Shown here: positions 41,781 to 50,396 of the stretch, one piece after another
Position numbering within the stretch: the stretch's first letter is position 1
How the letters are laid out: every line of letters starts with the position of its first letter
From: Acidobacteriota bacterium
GTDB taxonomy: Bacteria; Acidobacteriota; Vicinamibacteria; Vicinamibacterales; JAKQTR01
DNA: 64,000 bases
NCBI GenBank assembly: GCA_026393755.1
Contig: JAPKZO010000023.1
Span: 1-64,000 of the forward strand
Direction: 5' to 3'
Translations under genes and position numbers: made by a program
Notes under the pieces: generated by a model
What the model saw: the letters and a program-made list of their open reading frames with translations, nothing else
What the model was told of the DNA's origin: nothing
Database searches by the model: none

Positions 41781-43910
41781 GTGGACGTCATGCCGCCTCA
41801 AGACCGGATGGCCGCCAGTTCGGTCGACCCGATTTTTCGTCCAAAGTCGATTGCCGTGATCGGCGCTTCGCGCCAGAAACATTCGATCGGATGGGAGATC
41901 CTGCACAACCTGCTCCTCTGCGAATTTCAGGGCGAGGTCGCGCCGGTCAATCCGGCCACGCCGGTCGTGCATAGCCTGCGGTGCCACACCTCGGTCGAGC
42001 AGATTCCCGGTCCCGTTGATCTGGCCATTCTGGTGGTGCCAAGCCGGTTTGCCCTCGAGGCGATGGAGTCGTGCGGCCGGAAGGGCGTCAAGGGCGTCAT
42101 CGTGATCACCGCCGGCTTCAAGGAAGTCGGCGAGGCGGGCGCCCGACTGGAGCATGAGCTGTTTGGCATCGCCAGGAAGTACGGCATGCGCGTGGTCGGC
42201 CCGAACTGCATGGGTGTGATCAACACCGATCCGCTGGTGCGGCTGCAGGCGACGTTCTCGGCGACCGAACCGCTGCCGGGCAACATCGCGTTCTCGTCGC
42301 AGTCAGGCGCGCTCGGCGAAGCCGTGCTCGCGTCGATGCGGGACCTCGGGCTCGGTCTGTCGATGTTCGTCTCGCTCGGGAACAAGGTCGACGTGTCGGG
42401 CAACGACATGCTCGAGTACTGGGAGCACGATCCGCGGACCAAAGTCATCCTGATGTACCTGGAGAGCTTTGGCAACCCGAGTCGTTTCGTCGAAATCGCG
42501 CGGCGGGTGACCGCGACCAAGCCGATTCTCGCCGTGAAGTCAGGTCGGACGGCCGCCGGCGCGCGGGCGGCGGCGTCGCACACCGGGTCGCTGGCCGGCG
42601 CCGATATCGCCGTCGAGTCATTGCTCGCGCAGTGCGGCGTCATCCGCGCGGCGTCGATTAAGGAGTTGTTTGTCTACGCGTCGGCGTTTGCCACGCAGCC
42701 CGTGCCCCGGGGCGATCGGGTCGCAATCCTCACAAATTCGGGCGGCCCTGGCATTCTCGCGACAGACGCCTGCGTGCAGCTCGGCCTTCGGATGACCGCG
42801 CTGGCGCCTGAGACGCAGGAACGGATGCGCCGAGTACTCGCGCCGGAGGCCAGCGTCGCCAACCCGGTTGACATGATCGCCAGCGCCACGCCGCAGAGTT
42901 ATGAAGCCTGCCTTCGCGCGCTGGTCGGTGATCCGAATGTCGACGCCATCATCACGATCTTCACGTCGCTCGAGATGTTCGACAATGTCGGCGTCGCGAC
43001 CGCGATCCTGAGGGGCCTCGAGGGCAGCAACAAGCCCGTCCTCGTCGTGTTCATGGGAAAAGCCGGCGCCGAGGATGCCGTCGACCTGCTGAAGCGGGCG
43101 GGCCTTCCGGTGTATACGTTCCCCGAAGACGCGTCGCATGCGCTCTCGGCCCTGGTGAGGTACCGGCGGTGGCTGGAACGGCCTGTCGGGCGCGCGGTGG
43201 TTTTCACCGACTTCCACCATGCGCGCATCAAGGACATCCTCGATCCCTGCAGAGCCGCGGGCCGGCACCAGTTGACGCTCGTCGAGGCGCAGCAGGTGCT
43301 GGAGGGGGCGGGGATTCGGGTCGCGCCCTGGCACGAGGCGCGGGATCCCGAACAGGCCGTGGTCGTCGCCACTCAGCTTGGGTTCCCCGTGGCCCTGAAG
43401 ATCAGCTCGTCGGCCATCATTCACAAGTCCGACGTGGGGGGCGTCCGGCTCAAGGTGCGCACGCCGGAGGAGGTGCACCGCCTCGCCGCCGAATTGCTGC
43501 GGGCGGCCACGGCTGCCGACCCTCTCGCGACGCTCGTGGTGCAGCGGATGGTCGGCGGCACCGAGACGATCTTCGGCGTGTCTGTCGATCCGAAGTTCGG
43601 GCCGCTGATGATGTTCGGCCTCGGCGGCATCTTCGTCGAGATTCTCAAGGACGTCGCGTTCCGCGTGCATCCGATCTCGGATGTCGACGCGGCGGAAATG
43701 GTGCGGTCGATCAAGGCGTTTCCGATTCTCGCCGGTGCGCGAGGCGGAGAACACGTCCACCTGCCCGCGCTGGAGCAGACGCTGCTGCGCCTGGGTCAAC
43801 TGCTGACGGCCTTTCCAGAAATTCGCGAACTCGACATCAACCCGTTCTTCGCGTCCGCCGATCCGGCCGGCTGCTTCGCCGCCGACGCCCGGATCACGCT
43901 GGGGGACTGA
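41781..43910 (+). CDS. NDP-forming acyl-CoA synthetase (acetate-CoA ligase type)
   Basis: This 709-residue fused alpha/beta enzyme interconverts an acyl-CoA and ADP+Pi with free acid, CoA and ATP. The alpha part has a CoA-binding domain (IFRPKSIAVIGASRQKHSIGW), SQSGALGEAV, and the phospho-His region AAASHTGSLAGADIAVESLL. The beta part is an ATP-grasp domain (GFPVALKISSSAIIHKSDVGGVRLKV, VQRMVGGTETIFGVSVDPKFG, ELDINPFF). The start is GTG 41781 or ATG 41790; AAAGGA upstream allows either. With KorAB and PFOR it could conserve energy from acyl-CoA products. It could also be a protein-acetyltransferase relative, but no GNAT domain is attached. Confidence 0.9.
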   Translation: MDVMPPQDRMAASSVDPIFRPKSIAVIGASRQKHSIGWEILHNLLLCEFQGEVAPVNPATPVVHSLRCHTSVEQIPGPVDLAILVVPSRFALEAMESCGRKGVKGVIVITAGFKEVGEAGARLEHELFGIARKYGMRVVGPNCMGVINTDPLVRLQATFSATEPLPGNIAFSSQSGALGEAVLASMRDLGLGLSMFVSLGNKVDVSGNDMLEYWEHDPRTKVILMYLESFGNPSRFVEIARRVTATKPILAVKSGRTAAGARAAASHTGSLAGADIAVESLLAQCGVIRAASIKELFVYASAFATQPVPRGDRVAILTNSGGPGILATDACVQLGLRMTALAPETQERMRRVLAPEASVANPVDMIASATPQSYEACLRALVGDPNVDAIITIFTSLEMFDNVGVATAILRGLEGSNKPVLVVFMGKAGAEDAVDLLKRAGLPVYTFPEDASHALSALVRYRRWLERPVGRAVVFTDFHHARIKDILDPCRAAGRHQLTLVEAQQVLEGAGIRVAPWHEARDPEQAVVVATQLGFPVALKISSSAIIHKSDVGGVRLKVRTPEEVHRLAAELLRAATAADPLATLVVQRMVGGTETIFGVSVDPKFGPLMMFGLGGIFVEILKDVAFRVHPISDVDAAEMVRSIKAFPILAGARGGEHVHLPALEQTLLRLGQLLTAFPEIRELDINPFFASADPAGCFAADARITLGD

Positions 43911-43922
43911 GTGTGGTCGAGG

Positions 43923-43928
43923 TACAAT
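43923..43928 (+). promoter_or_regulatory. Probable -10 box of ispH close to start codon
   Basis: TACAAT lies 11 bases before the ispH ATG, in the 29-bp space after the acyl-CoA synthetase gene. No clear -35 hexamer and no Shine-Dalgarno sequence are visible, so a nearly leaderless transcript is suggested. Confidence 0.4.
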
Positions 43929-43939
43929 AGTCGCACCCC

Positions 43940-45127
43940 ATGTCATCTCTCATCTTTCGAAGAGGTCTCGACCTGAAGGCGGCGGTGGCCGGTGAGCTCG
44001 ATCTGGACTACCGAAGTTCGCTGGTGGAGGAACTCAAGAGCGGGGATTTCACCTATCGGTCTGGCCGCCTCACGGTGCACCTCGCCCGGGAGTTCGGATT
44101 CTGTTATGGCGTCGATCGGGCGGTCGACTACGCCTATCAGACGCGCCGGAAGTTCCCGCGCGCCCGCGTCTACCTGGCCGGCGAGATCATCCACAACCCG
44201 CACGTCAACGACAAGCTCAGGACGAGCGGCATCCGGTTTCTCGATGCGCCAGGTGAATCGATTGACGCTCTCGGCCCCGATGCGGTCGTGATTCTGCCCG
44301 CTTTCGGGGTGAGCCTCGACATGCTGCAGCGGCTCGACCGGCGGGGCTGCACGCTGGTGGACACGACGTGCGGGTCGGTGCTGAACGTCTGGAAGAACGT
44401 GCGCCGCTATGCCGCCGACGGCTTTACCTCCCTCATCCACGGCAAGGTGCACCATGAGGAAACCCGGGCGACCGCCTCGCAGGCGATTCACACGCCTCTC
44501 GGGCGGTACCTGGTCGTACTGAATCGCGACGAGGCCGAAGTCGTGTGCCGCTACATTGCCGGCCGCGTGGACCGCGCGACGTTCGTGGCCCGCTTCGAGG
44601 GGGCGTGTTCGGAAGGGTTCGATCCGGAGCGCGATCTGGTTCGTATCGGACTGGCCAACCAGACGACCATGCTCATGACGGAATCGCTCGAAATCAGCGA
44701 CATGCTGAAGGCGGCGATGGCCGCCCGTTACGGCACCAGGGCGCTGGCCAGCCATTTTCGGGCGTTCGACACGATCTGCAGCGCGACGCAGGACCGTCAG
44801 GACGCGGTGCTGGCCTTGTTGAACCAGTTCCCGCTCGATTTGATGCTGGTGATCGGCGGCTACAACAGCAGCAACACCGCCAATCTCGCTCGGATCTGCG
44901 CCGAACGGGTTCCCACGTACCATGTCGCCGACGATCGGGCATTGACCTCGCCGACCGAACTGCGGCACAAGCCGGTGGGGTCGAAGACGGAAGTCACAAC
45001 CGTCGGGTGGCTTCCGCTGTCCGACCCGATCCGGATTGGCTTGACCGCGGGAGCGTCGACCCCGGATAACCAGGTGGGCGCGGTGGTCCTGAAGTTGGCC
45101 GAATTTACGGCGGATTCTGCTCCCTGA
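43940..45127 (+). CDS. ispH: 4-hydroxy-3-methylbut-2-enyl diphosphate reductase IspH
   Basis: IspH is the last enzyme of the non-mevalonate isoprenoid pathway, making IPP and DMAPP. The 395-residue protein is the long form. Cluster Cys residues are in GFCYGVDRAV, VDTTCGSVLNVW and DTICSATQDRQDAV, and substrate residues in AGEIIHNPHVN, GKVHHEETRATAS and GGYNSSNTANLARI. The extra N-terminal 50 residues and the loop between the second and third Cys are typical of the long branch. The gene is complete. Confidence 0.95.
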   Translation: MSSLIFRRGLDLKAAVAGELDLDYRSSLVEELKSGDFTYRSGRLTVHLAREFGFCYGVDRAVDYAYQTRRKFPRARVYLAGEIIHNPHVNDKLRTSGIRFLDAPGESIDALGPDAVVILPAFGVSLDMLQRLDRRGCTLVDTTCGSVLNVWKNVRRYAADGFTSLIHGKVHHEETRATASQAIHTPLGRYLVVLNRDEAEVVCRYIAGRVDRATFVARFEGACSEGFDPERDLVRIGLANQTTMLMTESLEISDMLKAAMAARYGTRALASHFRAFDTICSATQDRQDAVLALLNQFPLDLMLVIGGYNSSNTANLARICAERVPTYHVADDRALTSPTELRHKPVGSKTEVTTVGWLPLSDPIRIGLTAGASTPDNQVGAVVLKLAEFTADSAP

Positions 45128-45328
45128 GGTGCTGTCTCCGTTGGAGGGCACTTTCGACTCCAGGACGTCAGCCTGTGACCCGGGGCCGTCGTTCAGGCGG
45201 CACACCTGCCTACGACCACGGCCGAGCGGGCCTGAACACCAATCGTCACCCTCTCTGGCTCATTTCTGGTAAACGTCCGGCTTTCGCCTGTCGTAATTCA
45301 TTCCAGAAGGTGGAGGTGCAGGTCCGCC

Positions 45329-45868
45329 ATGAAGTACAGGTGGTACGGTTTCATATTGGCAGTCGTGTTCTGCGTCGGTTTGTCCGCGGTGGCCGCCGCT
45401 CAAGAGACTGCTCAGGGGACTCCTCCTCAGGGCGGAGCCCCGCCGCGGTCTGGTGTGCTGCAGCAGGCGTTTTCATTCAAGTGGTGGCAGGACGCCCGAT
45501 TCAAGACTGAACTTGGTCTGACGCCGGATCAGTGCAAGCGGGCCGAGGACGTGTACCAGGAGATCTTGCCGCGGATGACGACGGACAAGGAAGAACTGGA
45601 TCGACTCGAGAAACGGCTTTCAGAAGTGGTCGCCGCGGGCGTGCTCCCCGAGGCGGACGTGGTCAGGCTGATTGATCAGGTCGAGACCGCCCGGGCCCAG
45701 TTGGGGAAGGATCGCACCCTGATGATCTATCGGTTGCGGCAGATGCTGACGCCGGATCAGCGGGCCAAGATGAAGGCCATGCACGATGCCCGGGAGAAAG
45801 AGCGGCGTCAAGGCCCGGTGGTGCGGAAGCGGCTCGAAGGGATGCCGCGCGAGGGAGGACTTTTGTGA
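45329..45868 (+). CDS. Periplasmic LTxxQ-motif (Spy/CpxP-like) protein
   Basis: This 179-residue exported protein has a signal peptide (GFILAVVFCVGLSAVAAAQE), a helical body rich in charged residues and two LTxxQ motifs (LGLTPDQCKRAEDV and MLTPDQRAKMKAM). Family members are periplasmic chaperones or sensors of envelope stress. Its stop overlaps the GTG start of the tolC-family gene by four bases (GTGA). It heads the efflux operon, so a role in sensing or buffering envelope stress for that system is plausible. The 200 bp upstream hold no recognisable gene. Confidence 0.87.
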   Translation: MKYRWYGFILAVVFCVGLSAVAAAQETAQGTPPQGGAPPRSGVLQQAFSFKWWQDARFKTELGLTPDQCKRAEDVYQEILPRMTTDKEELDRLEKRLSEVVAAGVLPEADVVRLIDQVETARAQLGKDRTLMIYRLRQMLTPDQRAKMKAMHDAREKERRQGPVVRKRLEGMPREGGLL

Positions 45869-47565
45869 AGAGGCGAGGTTACCTTACCGTTGGCATCATG
45901 ATCGCGGGCGCCATTGTGATGTGCCCGTTTGGCGTGGCCGCCCAGTCGTCACCCGAATCGAAGGCCGCGGCCGACAAGCTGCGGATCGAGGAGTTGACGA
46001 AGTACGCGCGGACCACGTACGACCAGGCCACGCAGCAGACGGCTCCCCAGCGGCCGACACTCGAAGAACGGGCGCAGGCGCGGCCGGTCATCAAGTTGAC
46101 GCAGGACGAGGCCGTCAAGCGGGCGCTCGACAACAACATCGACCTGACCGTCGCGCGGATGAACCCGCAACTGCAGGATATGTCGCTGAGCTCGTTCTAT
46201 GCGGCGTACCTGCCCACGGTGACGTCGTTGGTCAATTCGACATCCAGCAATCCTCTGCCGACCTCGCTGCTCAACGGCGGCACCAACGTGACCAACCAGT
46301 CGCAGGCCTTCAATGCGGGAGTCACCAAGTTGATGCCGTGGTACGGCGGGAACTTAAGCGTCGGCTTCAACAACACCCGCACAAATACGAACAGCACATT
46401 TGCGACCCTCAATCCACAGTACACGTCGCAGCTCACGGCCACATACACGCAGCCGCTGTGGCGCAACTTCAAGATCGACTCGACGCGTCTTTCGATCCTG
46501 ACCGGGAAGATCACGCGCGAACTGACGGACGTTCAGCTGAAATCGACCATCATCAATACACAGGCGAACACCCGAAACGCGTACTGGAACCTGGTCTACT
46601 CAATTCAGGCCCTCGAAGCTGCGAAGCAGTCGCTGGCGCTGGCGGAACGGCTGGTTCAGGACAACCAGACGCGCGTCGAGGTGGGCACGCTGGCCCCGAT
46701 GGACGTGATCAGCGCGCAGGCGGAGGCAGCCACGAGGCGGCAGACGTTGACGTCGGCCGAGGCCACCCGCCGGACGGCCGAAATCACGCTCAAACGCCTG
46801 ATTGTGAGTGGGACCGAAGACGTCATGTGGAATTCGACGATCGAGCCAGTCGATCGAGTGAACGTCGAGCGTACACCGGTCAATCTGGAAGCGGCCATCA
46901 AAGTCGCTCTTACCCAGCGCACGGATCTCGTGCAGGCCCGGCGCACGATGGATAGTAGCGACATCACCATCAACTACCTCAATAATCAGTTCAAGCCTCA
47001 GCTGGATCTGGTGGCCACCTATGGCACGCGCGGGCTGGGCGGTAACACGTTCATCTTCGACTCGACCAGGACCAACGTGATCGGCACGGTCCCCGGTAAC
47101 TGGGTCGACGCCGCAAAGATGCTTTCAAAGGTCCAGTACCCGAACTGGACCGTCCAGTTGAACTTCTCGTACCCGATTGGCAACAGCACGGCCGACATCG
47201 CATATGCCAAGGCAAAGGTTCAGTACAAGCAGTCGCAGATCCAGTTGCGCGCGACGGAACTCCAGGTGGCGACCGACGTGACCAACGCGGCGCTGAATGT
47301 GGAGAGCACCTTCAGGCGGTACGAGGCGGCAATCGCCGCACGGCAGCTGTCGGAGAAGCGCCTCGAGGCCGAGCAAAGCAAGTTCGAGGTCGGCATGTCG
47401 TACAACTACCTCGTGGTTCAGGCTCAGCGCGATCTGAATGACGCCCGGAACACGGAGCTCAGAGCGGCACTGGATTATCGAATTGCGCTGACCGAGTTCG
47501 ATCGCGTGCAGATTACGCCTTCGTCGGGCGGCTCCGGTGGCGTCACCGCGGTGACGGGCAGATAG
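45865..47565 (+). CDS. TolC-family outer-membrane efflux protein
   Basis: This 566-residue protein has a signal peptide (TVGIMIAGAIVMCPFGVAAQ) and an N-terminal extension of about 60 residues. Two outer-membrane-efflux repeats follow: LTQDEAVKRALDNNIDLTVARM, IINTQANTRNAYWNLVYSIQALEAAKQSLALAE and, in the second half, VDRVNVERTPVNLEAAIKVALTQRTDLVQARR then LQVATDVTNAALNVESTFRRYEAAIAARQLSEKRLEAEQSKFEVG. It starts with GTG. It forms the outer channel for the MacA/MacB proteins encoded directly downstream. Confidence 0.92.
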   Translation: MKRRGYLTVGIMIAGAIVMCPFGVAAQSSPESKAAADKLRIEELTKYARTTYDQATQQTAPQRPTLEERAQARPVIKLTQDEAVKRALDNNIDLTVARMNPQLQDMSLSSFYAAYLPTVTSLVNSTSSNPLPTSLLNGGTNVTNQSQAFNAGVTKLMPWYGGNLSVGFNNTRTNTNSTFATLNPQYTSQLTATYTQPLWRNFKIDSTRLSILTGKITRELTDVQLKSTIINTQANTRNAYWNLVYSIQALEAAKQSLALAERLVQDNQTRVEVGTLAPMDVISAQAEAATRRQTLTSAEATRRTAEITLKRLIVSGTEDVMWNSTIEPVDRVNVERTPVNLEAAIKVALTQRTDLVQARRTMDSSDITINYLNNQFKPQLDLVATYGTRGLGGNTFIFDSTRTNVIGTVPGNWVDAAKMLSKVQYPNWTVQLNFSYPIGNSTADIAYAKAKVQYKQSQIQLRATELQVATDVTNAALNVESTFRRYEAAIAARQLSEKRLEAEQSKFEVGMSYNYLVVQAQRDLNDARNTELRAALDYRIALTEFDRVQITPSSGGSGGVTAVTGR

Positions 47566-47762
47566 CGACGCCGCCGCCAGCCGAGGGCGGAGGCGGCCAT
47601 ACGAGTTTTCCCCGGTGTGACGGTTGGTTGACGGAGGGGTCCGGCGCGCGAGACCCCCGGGTCGAAGCCCCGGGACAGGATAGACGCGGTCGGGCGGCAG
47701 ATGAACGCAGGAGGTTCCGCGAACGCGCCGGCGATGCCGGTGCCAACGTGGCCGGATCAAAC

Positions 47763-49586
47763 ATGAAGAAACTGACTATTACTCTCATCGTATTGGTTGT
47801 GATCGCCGGTTCTGTCGGCGCCTACTACAAGTACGGCCGTCCCGAGGAAGTGACCAAGTTCACGTACCTCGCCGTCACCCGGGGCGACGTGGTCGAGTCG
47901 GTCGGCGCCACCGGCACCCTGCAAGCCGTCAGGACGGTCATGGTCGGCAGCCAGGTGTCCGGCCAAATCAAGTCACTCCGCAATGTCGACTTCAATTCCA
48001 TCGTCCTGCAGGGTCAGGTCGTGGCCGAACTCGATCCGTCACTGTTCCAGACGCAGGTCGAGCAGGCCCAGGCGAACGTGACGCGGTCACAGACCGACCG
48101 CGATCGGCTCAAGATCACGGTCGAAGACAGCCGCAACAAGCTGACGCGGACGCAGAGCCTGTTCGATCGGAAGATTGCGACCCAGCAGGATCTGGAAACG
48201 GCCCAGGTCAACGTGCGCTCCGCCGAGGCGTCGCTCAAGTCGTCCGAGTCCTCGATTGTCCAGGCGCAGGCGTCGCTCAATCAGGCGCAGGTCAGCCTCG
48301 AGCATACGATTATCACGGCGCCCATCACCGGCATCGTGATCTCGCGCAATGTGGACGTGGGCCAGACGGTCGCGGCGAGCATGAACGCCCCGACCATTTT
48401 CATCATCGCCGGCGATTTGACTCAGATGCAGGTGCTCGCCAACGTGGACGAGTCCGATGTGGGCCGCATACGACCAAACCAGGTCGTACGGTTCAAGGTC
48501 GATGCGTTCCCGACTGAGGAGTTCTACGGATCGGTGTCACAGGTCAGGCTCAATCCCATCGTGTCGCAGAACGTTGTCACCTATGCGACCGTCATCGACG
48601 TGCCGAACCCGCTACTCAAGTTGAAGCTGGGCATGACGGCCAACGTGACCATCGAGATCGCCAAGAAGACCGACGTGCTGCGGATCCCGAATGCGGCGTA
48701 CAGGTACCGCCCGACCAAGGACGTCTTCGATGCGCTGAAGTTGCCGTTCCCGGCCGAGTTGGCGCCGCGCGCCGCCGGCGCGCGCGGTGGCCCAGGTGGG
48801 GGAAGCGGTGGTGGCACTCGAGGTCAGGCCAACGGTGCGCGCGGGGAGGCTGACCAGAACGCTGTCGCGGTACCAGGTGCGGCGCCTGCCGGCGGCGCCC
48901 CACGCCCGTCAGCGGCTACACCGGCGTCCACGCCAGCGCCGGCACGGCCCGCCGAGGCGCCCAGTACGAGTGCGGCCCAGACGAGGGGACAGCGCGGCAA
49001 CCGGCAACCCGGCGAGGCCGGATCTGGCGGTGGACGCGGAGGCGGCCGGCAGAGCATGCAGGAGCGCATGGCCAACATGACTCCGGCCGAGCGCGAAGCG
49101 TTTATCGCGAGGATGAAGGAGCGCGGCATCGATCCGAACAACCCGAGCGCGGGCCGCGGGGCCGGCGGTGGACGCGGTGGCGGCGGCATGACTGGCAGCC
49201 AGCCGGGTCGCGCAGGTGCGGCTCAACCGGCGCGCGCTGGGATCTCCGCGATCGCGGCCTCCAAGCCTGGCGCACAGACGATTGATCAGCTGTTCGGCGC
49301 GCTGCCACCGACGATGACGCGAGGCCGCGCCTGGATCTATGTCGGCGGACAACTCAAGTCCGTGCAACTTCGGCTCGGCATCTCTGATGGCACCTGGACC
49401 GAACTGCTTGGCGAGGAGCTGAAAGAAGGTCAGGAACTGGTCACCAACATCGTGACGCCCGCGATGGCAGCGGCGGCCGCCGCTCGACCGAGCGGCCAGC
49501 CCAATCAGAACCAGCAGCAGGGACGCGGCGCCAACCCGTTCCAGGGCGGCGGCGGCGGCGGGCGTGGCCCCGGTGGGGGGCGCTAG
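47763..49586 (+). CDS. macA: MacA-like periplasmic adaptor with Gly/Ala-rich insertion
   Basis: This 607-residue HlyD-family membrane-fusion protein has an N-terminal anchor helix (LTITLIVLVVIAGSVGAYY). The lipoyl/barrel parts (VTRGDVVESVGATGTLQAVRTVMVGSQVSGQI, LEHTIITAPITGIVISRNVDVGQTVAASMNAPTIFII) flank a coiled-coil hairpin of about 90 residues. From about 335 to 510 comes a low-complexity Gly/Ala/Pro/Arg segment with one helical stretch (QERMANMTPAEREAFIARMKERGID), after which the membrane-proximal domain resumes (MTRGRAWIYVGGQLKSVQLRLG). A Gly-rich tail ends the protein. Ordinary MacA is about 370-400 residues, so the insert is unusual. The ATG at 47763 has only a weak ribosome binding site. 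Confidence 0.9.
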   Translation: MKKLTITLIVLVVIAGSVGAYYKYGRPEEVTKFTYLAVTRGDVVESVGATGTLQAVRTVMVGSQVSGQIKSLRNVDFNSIVLQGQVVAELDPSLFQTQVEQAQANVTRSQTDRDRLKITVEDSRNKLTRTQSLFDRKIATQQDLETAQVNVRSAEASLKSSESSIVQAQASLNQAQVSLEHTIITAPITGIVISRNVDVGQTVAASMNAPTIFIIAGDLTQMQVLANVDESDVGRIRPNQVVRFKVDAFPTEEFYGSVSQVRLNPIVSQNVVTYATVIDVPNPLLKLKLGMTANVTIEIAKKTDVLRIPNAAYRYRPTKDVFDALKLPFPAELAPRAAGARGGPGGGSGGGTRGQANGARGEADQNAVAVPGAAPAGGAPRPSAATPASTPAPARPAEAPSTSAAQTRGQRGNRQPGEAGSGGGRGGGRQSMQERMANMTPAEREAFIARMKERGIDPNNPSAGRGAGGGRGGGGMTGSQPGRAGAAQPARAGISAIAASKPGAQTIDQLFGALPPTMTRGRAWIYVGGQLKSVQLRLGISDGTWTELLGEELKEGQELVTNIVTPAMAAAAAARPSGQPNQNQQQGRGANPFQGGGGGGRGPGGGR

Positions 49587-49590
49587 CGCC

Positions 49591-50391
49591 ATGGCTGTCA
49601 TCTCGGTTCGGAATCTGAAGAAGACCTATGTCGTGGGCGACATCCAGGTGCATGCCCTGCGAGGCGTGGCCGCGGACGTCGAGCAAGGCGAGTTTCTGGC
49701 GGTCACAGGACCGTCGGGTTCGGGCAAGTCCACGTTCATGCACATCCTGGGCTGCCTGGATCGCCCGACATCGGGCCAGTACATTCTGGATGGCCAGGAC
49801 GTCTCGAAGATGTCGAGGGACGACCTGGCCAAGGTCCGGAACCACCGCATCGGGTTCGTCTTCCAGGGATTCAACCTGCTCTCGCGCACGAGCGCGATTG
49901 AGAATGTCGAACTGCCGCTGCTCTACAGCCGCGACCACATCAAGGCTGCGGAACGGCGCAAGCGCGCCATGGCGTCGTTGGAGATTGTCGGACTGCTGGA
50001 GCGGTCGCATCACCATCCGAACCAGTTGTCCGGCGGTCAGCAGCAGCGGGTCGCCATCGCACGGGCGCTGATCAACAACCCGTCGATCCTGCTGGCCGAC
50101 GAACCGACCGGCAACCTCGACACCCGCACCAGCATCGAGGTGATGGACGTGTTCCAACGCCTCAATATCGAGCGGGGGATCACGATCCTGCTGATCACCC
50201 ACGAGCACGACATCGCGGAATACGGCACGCGAACCGTCTCGTTTCGCGATGGCCATATCGTGCTCGATAGCAAGAACATCAAACGCCGGATGGCCAAGGA
50301 CGAACTGGCTGCCCTGCCGTCCCGCGAGGCGGCGGAGGCGGCGGACGCAGCGGCGGCCGCATCGGTGTCGGCCAAGTTGGCGGCGGGGTAA
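49591..50391 (+). CDS. macB: MacB-type ABC transporter ATPase
   Basis: This 266-residue ATPase has Walker A GPSGSGKSTFMHILG, the Q-loop in GFVFQGFNLLSR, the signature LSGGQQQRVAIARAL, Walker B SILLADEPTGNLDTRTS and the H-loop in LITHEHDIAEYG. The C-terminus has an Ala-rich tail. In E. coli MacB the ATPase and permease are fused; here they are separate genes 5 bp apart, the LolD-like arrangement. It starts 4 bp after macA. Confidence 0.93.
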   Translation: MAVISVRNLKKTYVVGDIQVHALRGVAADVEQGEFLAVTGPSGSGKSTFMHILGCLDRPTSGQYILDGQDVSKMSRDDLAKVRNHRIGFVFQGFNLLSRTSAIENVELPLLYSRDHIKAAERRKRAMASLEIVGLLERSHHHPNQLSGGQQQRVAIARALINNPSILLADEPTGNLDTRTSIEVMDVFQRLNIERGITILLITHEHDIAEYGTRTVSFRDGHIVLDSKNIKRRMAKDELAALPSREAAEAADAAAAASVSAKLAAG

Positions 50392-50396
50392 TCACC

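Noticed and set aside
47628-47762. Extended N-terminus of the MacA-like protein
   Set aside because: The added residues have no family similarity and would bury the membrane anchor; the ATG at 47763 starts the anchor helix.
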